This document shows, piece by piece, positions 43,288-51,341 of a DNA stretch of 64,000 nucleotides. The stretch covers positions 1 to 64,000 of the forward strand of contig NZ_PVNE01000010.1 of assembly GCF_003001905.1 (NCBI RefSeq), given 5' to 3'. The notes under the pieces were generated by a model, which saw only the letters and a list, made by a program, of their open reading frames with translations, was not told the origin of the DNA and searched no databases. Each line of letters starts with the position of its first letter. The first letter of the stretch is position 1. The position numbers and the translations under genes are program-made. The DNA comes from Planifilum fimeticola. Its GTDB lineage: Bacteria > Bacillota > Bacilli > Thermoactinomycetales > DSM-44946.

Positions 43288-44949
43288 ATGACCATGTCAA
43301 TGGAAGGGAGAAAGCTGGGGGGACGGTACGAAATCCTCTACCGGGTGGGCGGCGGCGGTATGGCCGTGGTATATAAAGCGAAGGATCTGCTGCTCAACCG
43401 CTATGTGGCCATCAAGGTGCTGAACGAATCGCTCAGCAATGATTCGGAATTTATAAGGCGTTTCAGCCGAGAGGCGCAAGCGGCCGCCAGTTTATCTCAT
43501 CCCAACGTGGTAAATGTCTACGATGTAGGTCGGGAAGGGCACATCCACTACATCGTGATGGAATATGTGGAGGGGCCGACGCTGAAAGAATACATCCAGG
43601 AGAACGGGCCTCTCCCCCCGGAGGACGCGGTTCACATCGCCGTCCAGATCTGCGACGCTCTGGCCCATGCCCACGACAATCAGATCGTTCACCGGGATAT
43701 TAAACCCCACAACATTCTTCTCGGATATAACGGGCGGGTCAAGGTGACCGACTTCGGGATCGCCCGGGCGGCCACCTCTTCCACTATCACCCAGACCGGG
43801 TCGGTGATGGGATCGGTTCACTATTTCTCGCCGGAACAGGCCCGGGGCGGAGTGATCGGTGAAAAGTCCGACCTCTATTCCCTCGGGATCGTAATGTACG
43901 AAATGGTAACGGGAGAGCTTCCCTTTGACGGGGATTCCGCCATCGGCATCGCCCTCAAACATCTGCAGGAACAGGCGGTGGAACCGAAGGAGCTCCGTCC
44001 CGATCTGCCGGACAGCGTGAACCGGGCGATCCTGAAGGCGCTGGAGAAGGATCCGGATAAGCGGTTTGCATCCGCCCGGGCGATGATGCAGGAGCTCCAG
44101 TACATTCTCCACGGGATGGATTTGCCTCAGCCCGGCTGGGTCCAAAACGCCGCCCGGGCGAGAGAGATGGAGGCACGGCAGCCGAATCGGGTTCCGAACC
44201 GGGAATCGGAGGCGGAGGTTGCGTCGAAGGAGCCGGAGGATATTCCTGCGGTGGGCGAGAAAACCCTTTCCCGCCTCGAACGGCTCCGTCATGCGCCGGC
44301 GGACAAGGAGAAGACCCTCCTGCAGCGGACGGTCGTCTGGCTGGAAAATGCCCGCGCCAATATGCCCTGGTGGCAGAAGGTGCTTTTCGGAATGTTTACC
44401 TTCGCCGTGATCATCACCCTGTCCGTTATCGGGTTCAACGCGGTGATGGGCATTTTCACCGGCGGCGATGACAATCCCCCGGGCGCCGACGCGAAACCCA
44501 ACGCGATGGAGATGGCGGATTTGACGGGGAAGCAGCTGGCCGAGGCAAAACAATGGCTGAAGGATAACGGCTTCCCGGACCCCTCCGTCAAGGTGGAACA
44601 GCACGGAAAGTATAAGCACAACGAAGTGATCAATCAGAGCCCGTCCCCGGGGAAACAGGTGGTCCCGAAGAATACCCAGGTCAGACTCACCGTCAATTCG
44701 ACGGAGAACATGATCGAAGTAAGGGATTTCCGCGGGATTTATGAGTCGAGAATCCGGGACGACATTAAACCCCAGGTGGATTACAATATCGAGTTCAAGT
44801 ATTGGCCTTCCAACGAAGTCAGTACCTATCAGGCCTTTACACAGGATCCGGCTCCCGGCGAATATGTGGAACCGGGCGGCACGGTCAACGTATGGATCAA
44901 CATCCCCAAACGGATAGATCCTCCGCCGGGAAACGATGACGACGACTGA
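43288..44949 (+). CDS. prkC: PASTA-domain Ser/Thr protein kinase PrkC
   Basis: A 553-residue kinase. It has an N-terminal kinase domain (residues 10-275: glycine loop VGGGGMAVVY, catalytic Lys43, HRDIKPHN, DFG), a juxtamembrane linker, one membrane helix near 364-388 and an external part with one clear PASTA domain (MADLTGKQLAEAKQWL onward, about 411-475) plus a divergent second one to the acidic tail. B. subtilis PrkC has three PASTA domains and is about 100 residues longer. PrkC senses muropeptides and promotes spore germination. The start follows GGAGGAGGAG. Confidence 0.93.
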   Translation: MTMSMEGRKLGGRYEILYRVGGGGMAVVYKAKDLLLNRYVAIKVLNESLSNDSEFIRRFSREAQAAASLSHPNVVNVYDVGREGHIHYIVMEYVEGPTLKEYIQENGPLPPEDAVHIAVQICDALAHAHDNQIVHRDIKPHNILLGYNGRVKVTDFGIARAATSSTITQTGSVMGSVHYFSPEQARGGVIGEKSDLYSLGIVMYEMVTGELPFDGDSAIGIALKHLQEQAVEPKELRPDLPDSVNRAILKALEKDPDKRFASARAMMQELQYILHGMDLPQPGWVQNAARAREMEARQPNRVPNRESEAEVASKEPEDIPAVGEKTLSRLERLRHAPADKEKTLLQRTVVWLENARANMPWWQKVLFGMFTFAVIITLSVIGFNAVMGIFTGGDDNPPGADAKPNAMEMADLTGKQLAEAKQWLKDNGFPDPSVKVEQHGKYKHNEVINQSPSPGKQVVPKNTQVRLTVNSTENMIEVRDFRGIYESRIRDDIKPQVDYNIEFKYWPSNEVSTYQAFTQDPAPGEYVEPGGTVNVWINIPKRIDPPPGNDDDD

Positions 44950-45065
44950 GGACGGGGATCGCTTCATCGGGGGGAAGGCGCCGTCTTTTGTCCACCTGAC
45001 GGAAGACGTCGCCGGCCCCTGACGTCATCCATTTGAGAACGCATCCGGGATGAAGGAGGTTGTCT

Positions 45066-45950
45066 ATGCCGGAAGGACAGATCGTACGCGCGGTGGGCGG
45101 TTTTTTCGACGTGCGCACGCCGGAAGGGGACATCCGGTGCCGGGCGCGCGGGATATTGAAAAAGAAGAACCTGTCGCCCCTGGTGGGGGATTATGTGATC
45201 TTTGAGCGGACGGGACCGGAGGAAGGGGTGGTGACGGAGGTCCGGCCGCGCCGCACGCAGCTGGTCCGGCCGCCGATCGCCAACGTGGAGCAGGCAGTGG
45301 TTCTCTTCTCCCTTCGGGAACCTCCCCTTCAGCCGGTGCTGTTGGATCGCATTCTCGTCCACTGCGAGCGGGCGGGGCTCCGCGTGTGCATCTGTCTGAC
45401 CAAACTGGATCTGGCTCCGGATCGGACGGAAGTGGATCGGATCGCCAAACTCTACGCGCCTGCCGGGTACCGGGTGGTCGCCACCAGCATCCGTACCGGC
45501 GAAGGCGTGGAGCAGGTGAAGGAATGGTTGAAGGGCACCTTGTCCGTTTTCGCCGGTCCCTCCGGGGTGGGCAAATCCTCCCTGCTCAACGAGATCCTTC
45601 CGGGCCTCAAGCTGCGGACGGGGCAAGTGAGCGCCAAATTGGGACGGGGGCGCCATACCACCCGTCGTGTGGAGATCATCGATCTTCCCGACGGCGGTCG
45701 TGTGGCGGACTCCCCCGGGTTCAGCAGGTTGGATTTCACCGGGATGGAGGAGACGGATCTGGGGGAATGTTTCCCCGAGATCCGCGAGCACGCCGTCCAT
45801 TGCGCTTTTCGAGGATGCCTGCACCGGGAGGAACCGAACTGCGCGGTGCGGGAGGCGGCGGACAGAGGGGAGATCGATCCCGGACGCTATCGGCATTATC
45901 TTCAATTTCTGCAGGAAATCAGCGAGGATCGGAGGTTCACGAGATGGTAA
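45066..45950 (+). CDS. rsgA: ribosome small-subunit GTPase RsgA
   Basis: A 294-residue circularly permuted GTPase. It has an N-terminal OB fold (residues 1-65), the G4 motif LTKLD before the P-loop GPSGVGKSSLLN (about 163-174), then DxPG-like DSPGFSR, and a C-terminal zinc site (CAFRGCLHREEPNCAV, about 241-256). It assists late 30S subunit maturation; B. subtilis name CpgA/YloQ. The start is ATG 45066, six bases after AAGGAGG; TTG 45060 is too close to that box. Its TGG-TAA end overlaps the rpe ATG. Confidence 0.95.
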   Translation: MPEGQIVRAVGGFFDVRTPEGDIRCRARGILKKKNLSPLVGDYVIFERTGPEEGVVTEVRPRRTQLVRPPIANVEQAVVLFSLREPPLQPVLLDRILVHCERAGLRVCICLTKLDLAPDRTEVDRIAKLYAPAGYRVVATSIRTGEGVEQVKEWLKGTLSVFAGPSGVGKSSLLNEILPGLKLRTGQVSAKLGRGRHTTRRVEIIDLPDGGRVADSPGFSRLDFTGMEETDLGECFPEIREHAVHCAFRGCLHREEPNCAVREAADRGEIDPGRYRHYLQFLQEISEDRRFTRW

Positions 45951-46630
45951 AAATCGCACCCTCCCTGTTGTCCGCCGATTTTTCCCGCCTGAAGGAGGAG
46001 TTGGCCGAGGCGGAAGCGGCGGGCGCTGATTGGATTCATGTGGACGTGATGGACGGGCATTTCGTCCCCAACCTGACCATCGGACCCCTGGTGGTGGAGG
46101 CGATCCGGCCTCACACGCGCTTGCCCCTGGATGTGCACCTGATGATCGAGGATCCGGACCGCTATATCCCCGCCTTCGCCAAGAGCGGAGCGGACTGGAT
46201 CACCATCCACCAGGAGGCCTGTCCTCATCTGCACCGGAGCGTTTCCCTCATCGCGGAGCAGGGGGTCAAAGCGGGGGTGGCGGTCAACCCGGCAACGCCG
46301 GTCTCCCTGCTGGAGCCGATCCTTCCCTACATCGATCTGGTGTTGATCATGACGGTCAATCCCGGCTTCGGAGGGCAGAAGCTGATTCCCACCGCCCTGA
46401 AGAAGGTGGAACAGGTGAGGAGGATGCTGGAGGAGCTGGGCCGGACCGACGTGGAGATCGAGGTGGACGGAGGGATTCATCCGGGGAACGCCGGGGAGGC
46501 GACCGCCCTGGGCACGACGGTTTTGGTCGCCGGATCGGCCGTCTTCGGCGCGCCGGACCGCAGGGAGGCCATCGCCGCGATTCGGTCGGCGGCGGAAGCG
46601 GGAACATCGGCCGCCCGGCCTTCCGGTTGA
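45944..46630 (+). CDS. rpe: ribulose-phosphate 3-epimerase
   Basis: A 228-residue TIM-barrel enzyme interconverting ribulose 5-phosphate and xylulose 5-phosphate in the pentose phosphate pathway. It has KIAPSLLSADF at the N-terminus, metal-site HVDVMDGHFVPNLTIG (about residues 33-48), MTVNPGFGGQ (about 137-146) and EVDGGI (about 173-178). ATG 45944 follows CGGAGG and overlaps the rsgA stop by seven bases. The frame open upstream to 45386 is a shadow of rsgA. The C-terminus has an extra Ala/Ser-rich tail. Confidence 0.95.
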   Translation: MVKIAPSLLSADFSRLKEELAEAEAAGADWIHVDVMDGHFVPNLTIGPLVVEAIRPHTRLPLDVHLMIEDPDRYIPAFAKSGADWITIHQEACPHLHRSVSLIAEQGVKAGVAVNPATPVSLLEPILPYIDLVLIMTVNPGFGGQKLIPTALKKVEQVRRMLEELGRTDVEIEVDGGIHPGNAGEATALGTTVLVAGSAVFGAPDRREAIAAIRSAAEAGTSAARPSG

Positions 46631-46684
46631 GTTTTTTCGTGGTTGATTGGAAATATAGCGGAGTGAGGGTTTTGTCGAGACAAC

Positions 46685-46739
46685 GAGGGGGGCAAGCCGC
46701 ATTGGATTGTTGCAAGGGCGGGCTGGCGGCACCCCCCTC
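46685..46739 (+). promoter_or_regulatory. long GC-rich hairpin in the thiN leader
   Basis: GAGGGGGG (46685-46692) pairs with CCCCCCTC (46732-46739), and GCCGC (46696-46700) pairs with GCGGC (46726-46730). It lies in the 165-base gap between rpe and thiN and is followed by a TTCCAGTTGGAA mini-palindrome and a six-T stretch near 46775-46780. It could be an rpe terminator or an attenuator. It does not match the TPP riboswitch. Confidence 0.4.
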
Positions 46740-46795
46740 TTCCAGTTGGAATGATTTCACCGAAAAGCAGTTTCTTTTTTGGACGGTGAGGTGCG

Positions 46796-47452
46796 ATGCA
46801 GTCCGGACGTTCCGAACGGGTGGTGATCGTGACCGGCGGCGGGTTGGATCAGGAGGATTTAAAGGAAATCCGTCCGCGGGATGATTTTTTGATCGGGGTG
46901 GATGGCGGAATCGCCGCGCTCCTCGAAACCGGCCTTCTTCCTCACCTGGCGGTGGGGGATTTTGATTCGGCGGGGATGGAGATGCACGAACGGCTTGCGA
47001 CGATGGGGGTTCCCATCGAGAAGCTGCCCGCCGAAAAGGATGTGACGGATACGCATTTTGCCGTGACGGAAGCCCTCAAACGGCGCCCCGGGACCGTTCT
47101 CCTCCTGGGGGCGATCGGCACGAGGTTCGATCACACGCTGGCCAACCTGTTTCTCTTGGAGATGCTGGAAAGGGAAGGTGTGCGGGGAGAGATTCGCAAC
47201 CGTCACAATCGGATACGTCTCCTGCGGGGCGGGGACGCCTGCCGGGTGCGAAGGAGCCGTTACCGCTATCTTTCCCTGCTCCCTCTTACCGAAACGGCGT
47301 CGGGAGTGACCCTCACCGGATTTCGTTATCCCTTGACGGAAGCGGTCCTGCGAAGGAGTGACTCCCTGGGAGTCAGCAACGAGCTGGTGGAGGAGGAGGG
47401 GGCGATCGCGATTCGATCGGGGATGCTCTTCGTCGTGGAAAGCCGGGACTGA
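46796..47452 (+). CDS. thiN: thiamine pyrophosphokinase
   Basis: A 218-residue enzyme transferring pyrophosphate from ATP to thiamine. It has GVDGGIAALLETGLLPHLAVGDFDS near residues 34-58 (shown here only as the family signature) and a KDVTDTHFAV substrate-binding segment near 81-90, then the C-terminal beta-domain. It is the YloS/ThiN type of Bacillus and occupies the same place between rpe and spoVM. The ATG is preceded by GGTGAGG. A structured leader lies upstream, but no TPP riboswitch was recognised. Confidence 0.93.
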   Translation: MQSGRSERVVIVTGGGLDQEDLKEIRPRDDFLIGVDGGIAALLETGLLPHLAVGDFDSAGMEMHERLATMGVPIEKLPAEKDVTDTHFAVTEALKRRPGTVLLLGAIGTRFDHTLANLFLLEMLEREGVRGEIRNRHNRIRLLRGGDACRVRRSRYRYLSLLPLTETASGVTLTGFRYPLTEAVLRRSDSLGVSNELVEEEGAIAIRSGMLFVVESRD

Positions 47453-47631
47453 TCATCCCGCGGAAAGCAGGCTTTCGACCGCCCATTCCGCCTTTCCCTA
47501 CCTTCGGTCAGGGATGACCCGAGTCTCTTTCACCCTCCCGCCATATTCCAGGCACACATCGGCGGATTCCGCATATATATAAGTGAGCGGGTGACGGTCG
47601 GGTCGACGACATCTGGCAAGGAGGGGTAGGG

Positions 47632-47715
47632 GTGAAATTTTACACCATCAAACTCCCGAAGTTTCTCGGCGGGATGATCAGGGCCCTGTTGGGGATCTTC
47701 AGCAAGGAAAAGTGA
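47632..47715 (+). CDS. spoVM: stage V sporulation protein SpoVM
   Basis: A 27-residue amphipathic peptide, MKFYTIKLPKFLGGMIRALL then GIFSKEK. It is almost identical to the 26-residue B. subtilis SpoVM, including Pro9 and the basic/hydrophobic helix that recognises the convex curvature of the forespore membrane and anchors SpoIVA of the coat basement layer. GTG start at 47632 behind GAGGGG. The 180-base gap after thiN contains an AT-rich CATATATA stretch (47572-47579) that could be part of a mother-cell promoter, though no matching -35 was found. Confidence 0.97.
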   Translation: MKFYTIKLPKFLGGMIRALLGIFSKEK

Positions 47716-47730
47716 ACAGCGGTGTACGAC

Positions 47731-47866
47731 GAGCGAAATCGCCCAGGGAAACGCCCTGCGGTATCCCGTTTGCCGAAGAACCTGAAGGTCCGGCATTAGG
47801 AGTGAATAACCTGCGATCTCGGTTGGACCCGCCGGCTGGGGCGCGCTGGGCGATTTTGACATGCTC
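47731..47866 (+). ncRNA. candidate structured RNA downstream of spoVM
   Basis: A perfect 11-bp closing stem, AAATCGCCCAG (47736-47746) with CTGGGCGATTT (47846-47856), extended by GAGC/GCTC (47731-47734 and 47863-47866). It encloses about 100 bases with their own hairpins: AAACG/CGTTT (47749-47771), GCCG-ACC-TGAA-GGT-CGGC (47772-47794), and CCC/GGG pairs near 47828-47841. A strong terminator lies 64 bases further on. No convincing protein is encoded. It could be the spoVM 3' end or a separate small RNA. I could not assign it to a known family. Confidence 0.45.
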
Positions 47867-47929
47867 GGCGAGAAAGTCAGGAAAAACGGAATTATTCCTT
47901 GGGTTGTCTTAAAATGGATAACGACTTGG

Positions 47930-47955
47930 CGCACCGGTGGCGGTGCGTTTTTTTA
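47930..47955 (+). terminator. intrinsic terminator after spoVM and the RNA candidate
   Basis: A CGCACC/GGTGCG stem (47930-47935 and 47942-47947) with a GGTGGC loop is followed by seven T residues. It acts on plus-strand transcripts, just before the convergent rpmB end. Confidence 0.88.
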
Positions 47956-47975
47956 ATGAAAAAAACCCGTCGTCG

Positions 47976-48164
47976 TCAGACGCGGGTTACTTTTCCCGAT
48001 TTGAGGGCTTTGGTGCTGACATATACCCGTTTCGGCTTGCCGTCAACGAGAATGCGAACTTTTTGCACGTTTACGCCCCATTTGCGCTTCGTCTTCCGGT
48101 TGGAATGGCTCACCTTGTTGCCGGTGTGCCCTTTTTTCCCGGTGATGTAGCAGCGACGCGCCAT
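47976..48164 (-). CDS. rpmB: ribosomal protein L28
   Basis: A 62-residue, highly basic L28: [20 protein letters not shown] at the N-terminus and [17 protein letters not shown] next. There is only one cysteine, so this is the zinc-free form. ATG 48164 follows GGGAGGTGG; the 14 codons upstream in the open frame are not part of L28. As in B. subtilis it is encoded opposite to its neighbours, between spoVM and the asp23-like gene, and it shares a divergent promoter region with the latter. Confidence 0.96.
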   Translation of the reverse strand: MARRCYITGKKGHTGNKVSHSNRKTKRKWGVNVQKVRILVDGKPKRVYVSTKALKSGKVTRV

Positions 48165-48206
48165 CCGACTCCACCTCCCGTCCGATAAGTGCAGCAACAC
48201 CATCAT

Positions 48207-48258
48207 ATCTTAACACAGATCCCCATCCCTTGCAAGGATGCGAAACGTTCAGTATGAT
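48207..48258. promoter_or_regulatory. divergent promoters apparently sharing one -35 hexamer
   Basis: The palindromic hexamer TTGCAA (48230-48235) serves both directions. On the plus strand TATGAT follows at 48253-48258 after 17 bases, for the asp23-like operon. On the minus strand TAAGAT (plus 48207-48212) follows, also after 17 bases, for rpmB. The two promoters could not be bound by polymerase at the same time if both use it. Confidence 0.6.
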
Positions 48259-48336
48259 AGGTGTGGTCATGTTTTTTCTTATGATCCCGTATTGTCAAAT
48301 CGTCTTACCATGCTCCCACTCCAAGGAGGAATCGCG

Positions 48337-48702
48337 ATGGCGGTTGAAATGTCCACCTCCCTCGGCCGCATTGACGTGTCGGAAGAGGTGATCAGCACCA
48401 TTGCGGGTGCTGCGGCAATGGATTGTTACGGGCTGGTGGGAATGGCTTCCCGAAGCCAGTTGAAGGACGGAATTACCGATCTGCTCGGATGGGAAAATCT
48501 GAACAAAGGGATTGAAGTTCGCACAGAGGACGGAGAGCTGGTGATCGATCTCCACATCATTGTCGGTTACGGTACCAAGATCTCCGAAGTGGCGCATAAC
48601 GTGCAGTCCAAGGTGAAGTACACCCTGAACCAGATGGTCGGGTTGACGGTGAACAAGGTAAACGTCTTTGTTCAGGGCGTACGCTTGGTGAATGAGGATT
48701 GA
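48337..48702 (+). CDS. Asp23/YloU family protein
   Basis: A 121-residue Asp23-family protein (DUF322). It has LGRIDVSEEVISTIAGAAAM near residues 8-27 and GYGTKISEVAHNVQSKVKYTL near 76-96. The family covers small envelope- or membrane-associated cytoplasmic proteins linked to cell-wall stress in Staphylococcus; its function in Bacillus (YloU) is unclear. ATG 48337 is selected behind AAGGAGGAA. It is the first gene of a run with fakA (12 bases downstream), as in Bacillus yloU-yloV, and is driven by the TTGCAA/TATGAT promoter. Confidence 0.93.
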   Translation: MAVEMSTSLGRIDVSEEVISTIAGAAAMDCYGLVGMASRSQLKDGITDLLGWENLNKGIEVRTEDGELVIDLHIIVGYGTKISEVAHNVQSKVKYTLNQMVGLTVNKVNVFVQGVRLVNED

Positions 48703-48714
48703 GGGGGATACGGT

Positions 48715-50403
48715 TTGACACAGAAGATTGATGCGGCTTGCTTTCATCGGATGATACGCGGAGGTGCCCTCTTCCTCCGGCAAAACGAGGAACGGGTCAA
48801 CGCGCTGAACGTCTTTCCGGTTCCGGACGGAGATACGGGTACCAACATGAACCTGACGCTCTCCTCGGGAGTGAGAGAGATGGACAAGGTATCCTCTCCC
48901 TCTCGGGTGGGCGATTTGGCGGAAGCCCTTTCAAAGGGCCTCCTGATGGGGGCGAGGGGCAATTCGGGAGTGATCCTGTCCCAGCTCTTTCGCGGTTTTT
49001 CCAAGGCAGTGGCGGGTAAGGAGACCATCGACGCCCGGGAGCTGGCAGAGGCGTTCAAACGGGGCGTCGATATGGCATACAAGGCGGTCATGAAACCGGT
49101 TGAGGGGACGATTCTGACGGTTTCCCGGGAAGCGGCGGATATGGGCATGATCCGTTCCCGGCAGACGGACGACCCGGCGGAAGTCCTGGCGGAAGTACTG
49201 TCCGGAGCCCGGAAATCCTTGGAGAGGACGCCCCAACTGCTGCCGATTTTGGCGGAGACGAACGTCGTCGATGCCGGCGGGCAGGGATTGGTGTATATCC
49301 TCGAGGGGTTTTTGTCCGCCCTCCGGGGAGAGGCGGTTCCCGAAGAGATGGACGGCGATGCTTCCGCCTTCGGGGAGGATCGCTCCCTCACCGCCGTTGC
49401 CCATGGCGAGACGGCCCAGTCCAAAATCGATCCTGCGACGATCGAACATGGGTATTGTACGGAGTTCATCATTCGCCGAAAGGGCGCGGGAACCTTCGAT
49501 GAAGGAGCATTCCGCGGTGAGATCGGCGCCTTCGGCGATTCTCTGCTGGTGGTTGCCGATGACGAATTGGTCAAGGTACATATCCATTCGGAGCGCCCCG
49601 GCGATGTCCTGAATTTCGCCCAGAAGTTCGGCGATCTGACGAACATCAAGATCGAGAACATGCGGGAACAGCATGCCCATTGGGCAGGGACCGACGCGCC
49701 CGTGGAGCAAGGGACGGCGGTTCCCGCGGAAACGGCGGCGGAGCGCAAATCCCACGGCATCGTCGCCGTCGCTTCGGGCGAGGGAGTTGTCAGGATGTTC
49801 CGCAGCCTGGGCGCCGATGAGGTGATCGAGGGCGGCCAGACGATGAATCCCAGCACGGAGGATATCGTGAAGGCGATTCGGGGATTGTCCGCCGATCACG
49901 TGTTTGTCTTGCCGAACAACAAAAACATCGTCATGGCTGCGGAACAGGCGGCGGAGCTGGTGGAAATCCCGGTGACGGTGCTCCCGACCCGTACCGTGCT
50001 TCAGGGCCTGACGGCGCTGATCGCCTTTGATCCCGATGCCGATGCGGAAATGAACCGGCAGAAGATGGTGAAGGCGCTTGAGAGTGTGCGCTGCGGCGAG
50101 GTCACCTATGCTGTGCGGGATTCCCAGGTGAACGGCCATTCCATCAAGGAAGGGGACTTCATCGGGATTTACGAAGGGAAGATTGAGACGGTCGGCGGCA
50201 GCCTGATCGCCACCTCCAGGGATCTTCTGCAGAAGATGCTTGCCCGGGGCGGAGAATTGGTGACCATTTTGTATGGAAAAGACGTGACCGACGCCCAGGT
50301 GAAGGAATTGTCCGATTTCCTGGCCAGAAATTATCCGGATGTGGAGAGCGAGATTCATTACGGGGGTCAGCCGCTGTATTTCTTTCTCATCACCATTGAG
50401 TAG
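48715..50403 (+). CDS. fakA: fatty acid kinase FakA (DAK2-domain YloV)
   Basis: A 562-residue protein. The N-terminal DhaL-type kinase domain (residues 1-205) has the ATP/Mg loop PVPDGDTGTNMNLTL (about residues 35-49). A middle Zn-binding-like domain (about 240-330) and a C-terminal DegV-like domain follow. FakA phosphorylates fatty acids presented by FakB (DegV family), allowing exogenous fatty acids into phospholipids. It starts at TTG behind AGGGGGAT. The adjacent degV gene is the natural FakB partner; PlsX, which accepts acyl-phosphate, is encoded about 12 kb downstream. Confidence 0.93.
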   Translation: MTQKIDAACFHRMIRGGALFLRQNEERVNALNVFPVPDGDTGTNMNLTLSSGVREMDKVSSPSRVGDLAEALSKGLLMGARGNSGVILSQLFRGFSKAVAGKETIDARELAEAFKRGVDMAYKAVMKPVEGTILTVSREAADMGMIRSRQTDDPAEVLAEVLSGARKSLERTPQLLPILAETNVVDAGGQGLVYILEGFLSALRGEAVPEEMDGDASAFGEDRSLTAVAHGETAQSKIDPATIEHGYCTEFIIRRKGAGTFDEGAFRGEIGAFGDSLLVVADDELVKVHIHSERPGDVLNFAQKFGDLTNIKIENMREQHAHWAGTDAPVEQGTAVPAETAAERKSHGIVAVASGEGVVRMFRSLGADEVIEGGQTMNPSTEDIVKAIRGLSADHVFVLPNNKNIVMAAEQAAELVEIPVTVLPTRTVLQGLTALIAFDPDADAEMNRQKMVKALESVRCGEVTYAVRDSQVNGHSIKEGDFIGIYEGKIETVGGSLIATSRDLLQKMLARGGELVTILYGKDVTDAQVKELSDFLARNYPDVESEIHYGGQPLYFFLITIE

Positions 50404-50417
50404 CGGAGGTGCTCGTT

Positions 50418-51272
50418 GTGGGCCGAGTAAAAGTGATCACGGACAGCACTGCGGATATTCCCGCCGAACTGATTCAGGAACTGGACATCGGAGTGGTGCC
50501 CCTGAAGGTGCATTTGGGGGGGACCTCCTACCTTGACGGTGTGACCATCAAACCGGACGAGTTCTATCGGAAGCTGCGGGAGTCCTCGGATCTTCCGACC
50601 ACATCCCAGCCGTCGCCGATCGATTTCGTGGAGGTGTACCGGGAAGCGGCCAAGGAGGGAGACACGGACATTTTGTCCATCCACCTTTCTTCGGCCCTGA
50701 GCGGCACCTATCAATCGGCTCTCTTGGCTAAGTCGATGGTGGAAAGCGAATTCAAGGTGACGGTGCTGGATTCGAAAAAAGCTTCCTTTGCCATCGGCCT
50801 CATCGTCGTGGAAGTGGCCCGGGCGGCCAAGGCCGGGAAGTCGATCGATGAATGCGTCGCTCTGGCCAACCGGATGATCGAGGGAGAACAGGTTCTGTTT
50901 CTGGTGGACACGCTGGATTATCTGCAAAAGGGCGGAAGGATCGGAAAGGCATCAGCCCTTGTCGGATCTCTGTTAAATATCAAGCCGATCCTTTCCCTCA
51001 GCGATCAGGGAGAAGTTTATCCCGTCGACAAGGTGAGAGGGGCGAGCAAGGCGGAGGCCCGGGTGTTCGAATTGCTTCGCGAGAAGGTGGCGGCCGGCAG
51101 CCGGGTGATCGCAGGCGTGGTCCATGCCGAGCGGAAGTCCAAGGCGGAGGAATGGGCCGCCAAATTGCGAGAACAATACGAGGTGGAGGAATTGACGATC
51201 ACGGACGTGGGCCCGGTGATCGGCACCCATACAGGTCCCGGTGTGCTCGGAGTCATCCTTTATGCGGAATGA
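50418..51272 (+). CDS. DegV/FakB-family fatty-acid-binding protein
   Basis: A 284-residue DegV-fold protein. It has VITDSTADIPAEL at the N-terminus, TTSQPSP near residue 60, the SSALSGTYQSA segment near 92-102 and the C-terminal GPVIGTHTGPG loop. In FakB proteins these residues enclose the fatty-acid carboxylate for phosphorylation by FakA. GTG 50418 is chosen because GGAGGTG sits seven bases upstream; GTG 50409 lies within that box. Immediate adjacency to fakA supports the FakB role, an arrangement not present in the B. subtilis cluster. Confidence 0.9.
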   Translation: MGRVKVITDSTADIPAELIQELDIGVVPLKVHLGGTSYLDGVTIKPDEFYRKLRESSDLPTTSQPSPIDFVEVYREAAKEGDTDILSIHLSSALSGTYQSALLAKSMVESEFKVTVLDSKKASFAIGLIVVEVARAAKAGKSIDECVALANRMIEGEQVLFLVDTLDYLQKGGRIGKASALVGSLLNIKPILSLSDQGEVYPVDKVRGASKAEARVFELLREKVAAGSRVIAGVVHAERKSKAEEWAAKLREQYEVEELTITDVGPVIGTHTGPGVLGVILYAE

Positions 51273-51341
51273 TTTCGGTCTTGCGGAGATGATCAGGCTC
51301 CCGCCAATTTGTTACCGGGGAGTCGGTGGGGAGGGTAACGG

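Noticed and set aside
46631-46795. TPP riboswitch before thiN
   Set aside because: The conserved CTGAGA and ACCTGA elements of the TPP aptamer are absent.
46030-46884. 284-codon plus-strand ORF overlapping rpe and thiN
   Set aside because: Frame-shifted shadow of rpe; low-complexity Gly/Arg composition and no start signal.
47712-47912. 66-codon ORF after spoVM
   Set aside because: Overlaps the spoVM stop, no suitable ribosome binding site, no family similarity; better explained as structured RNA.
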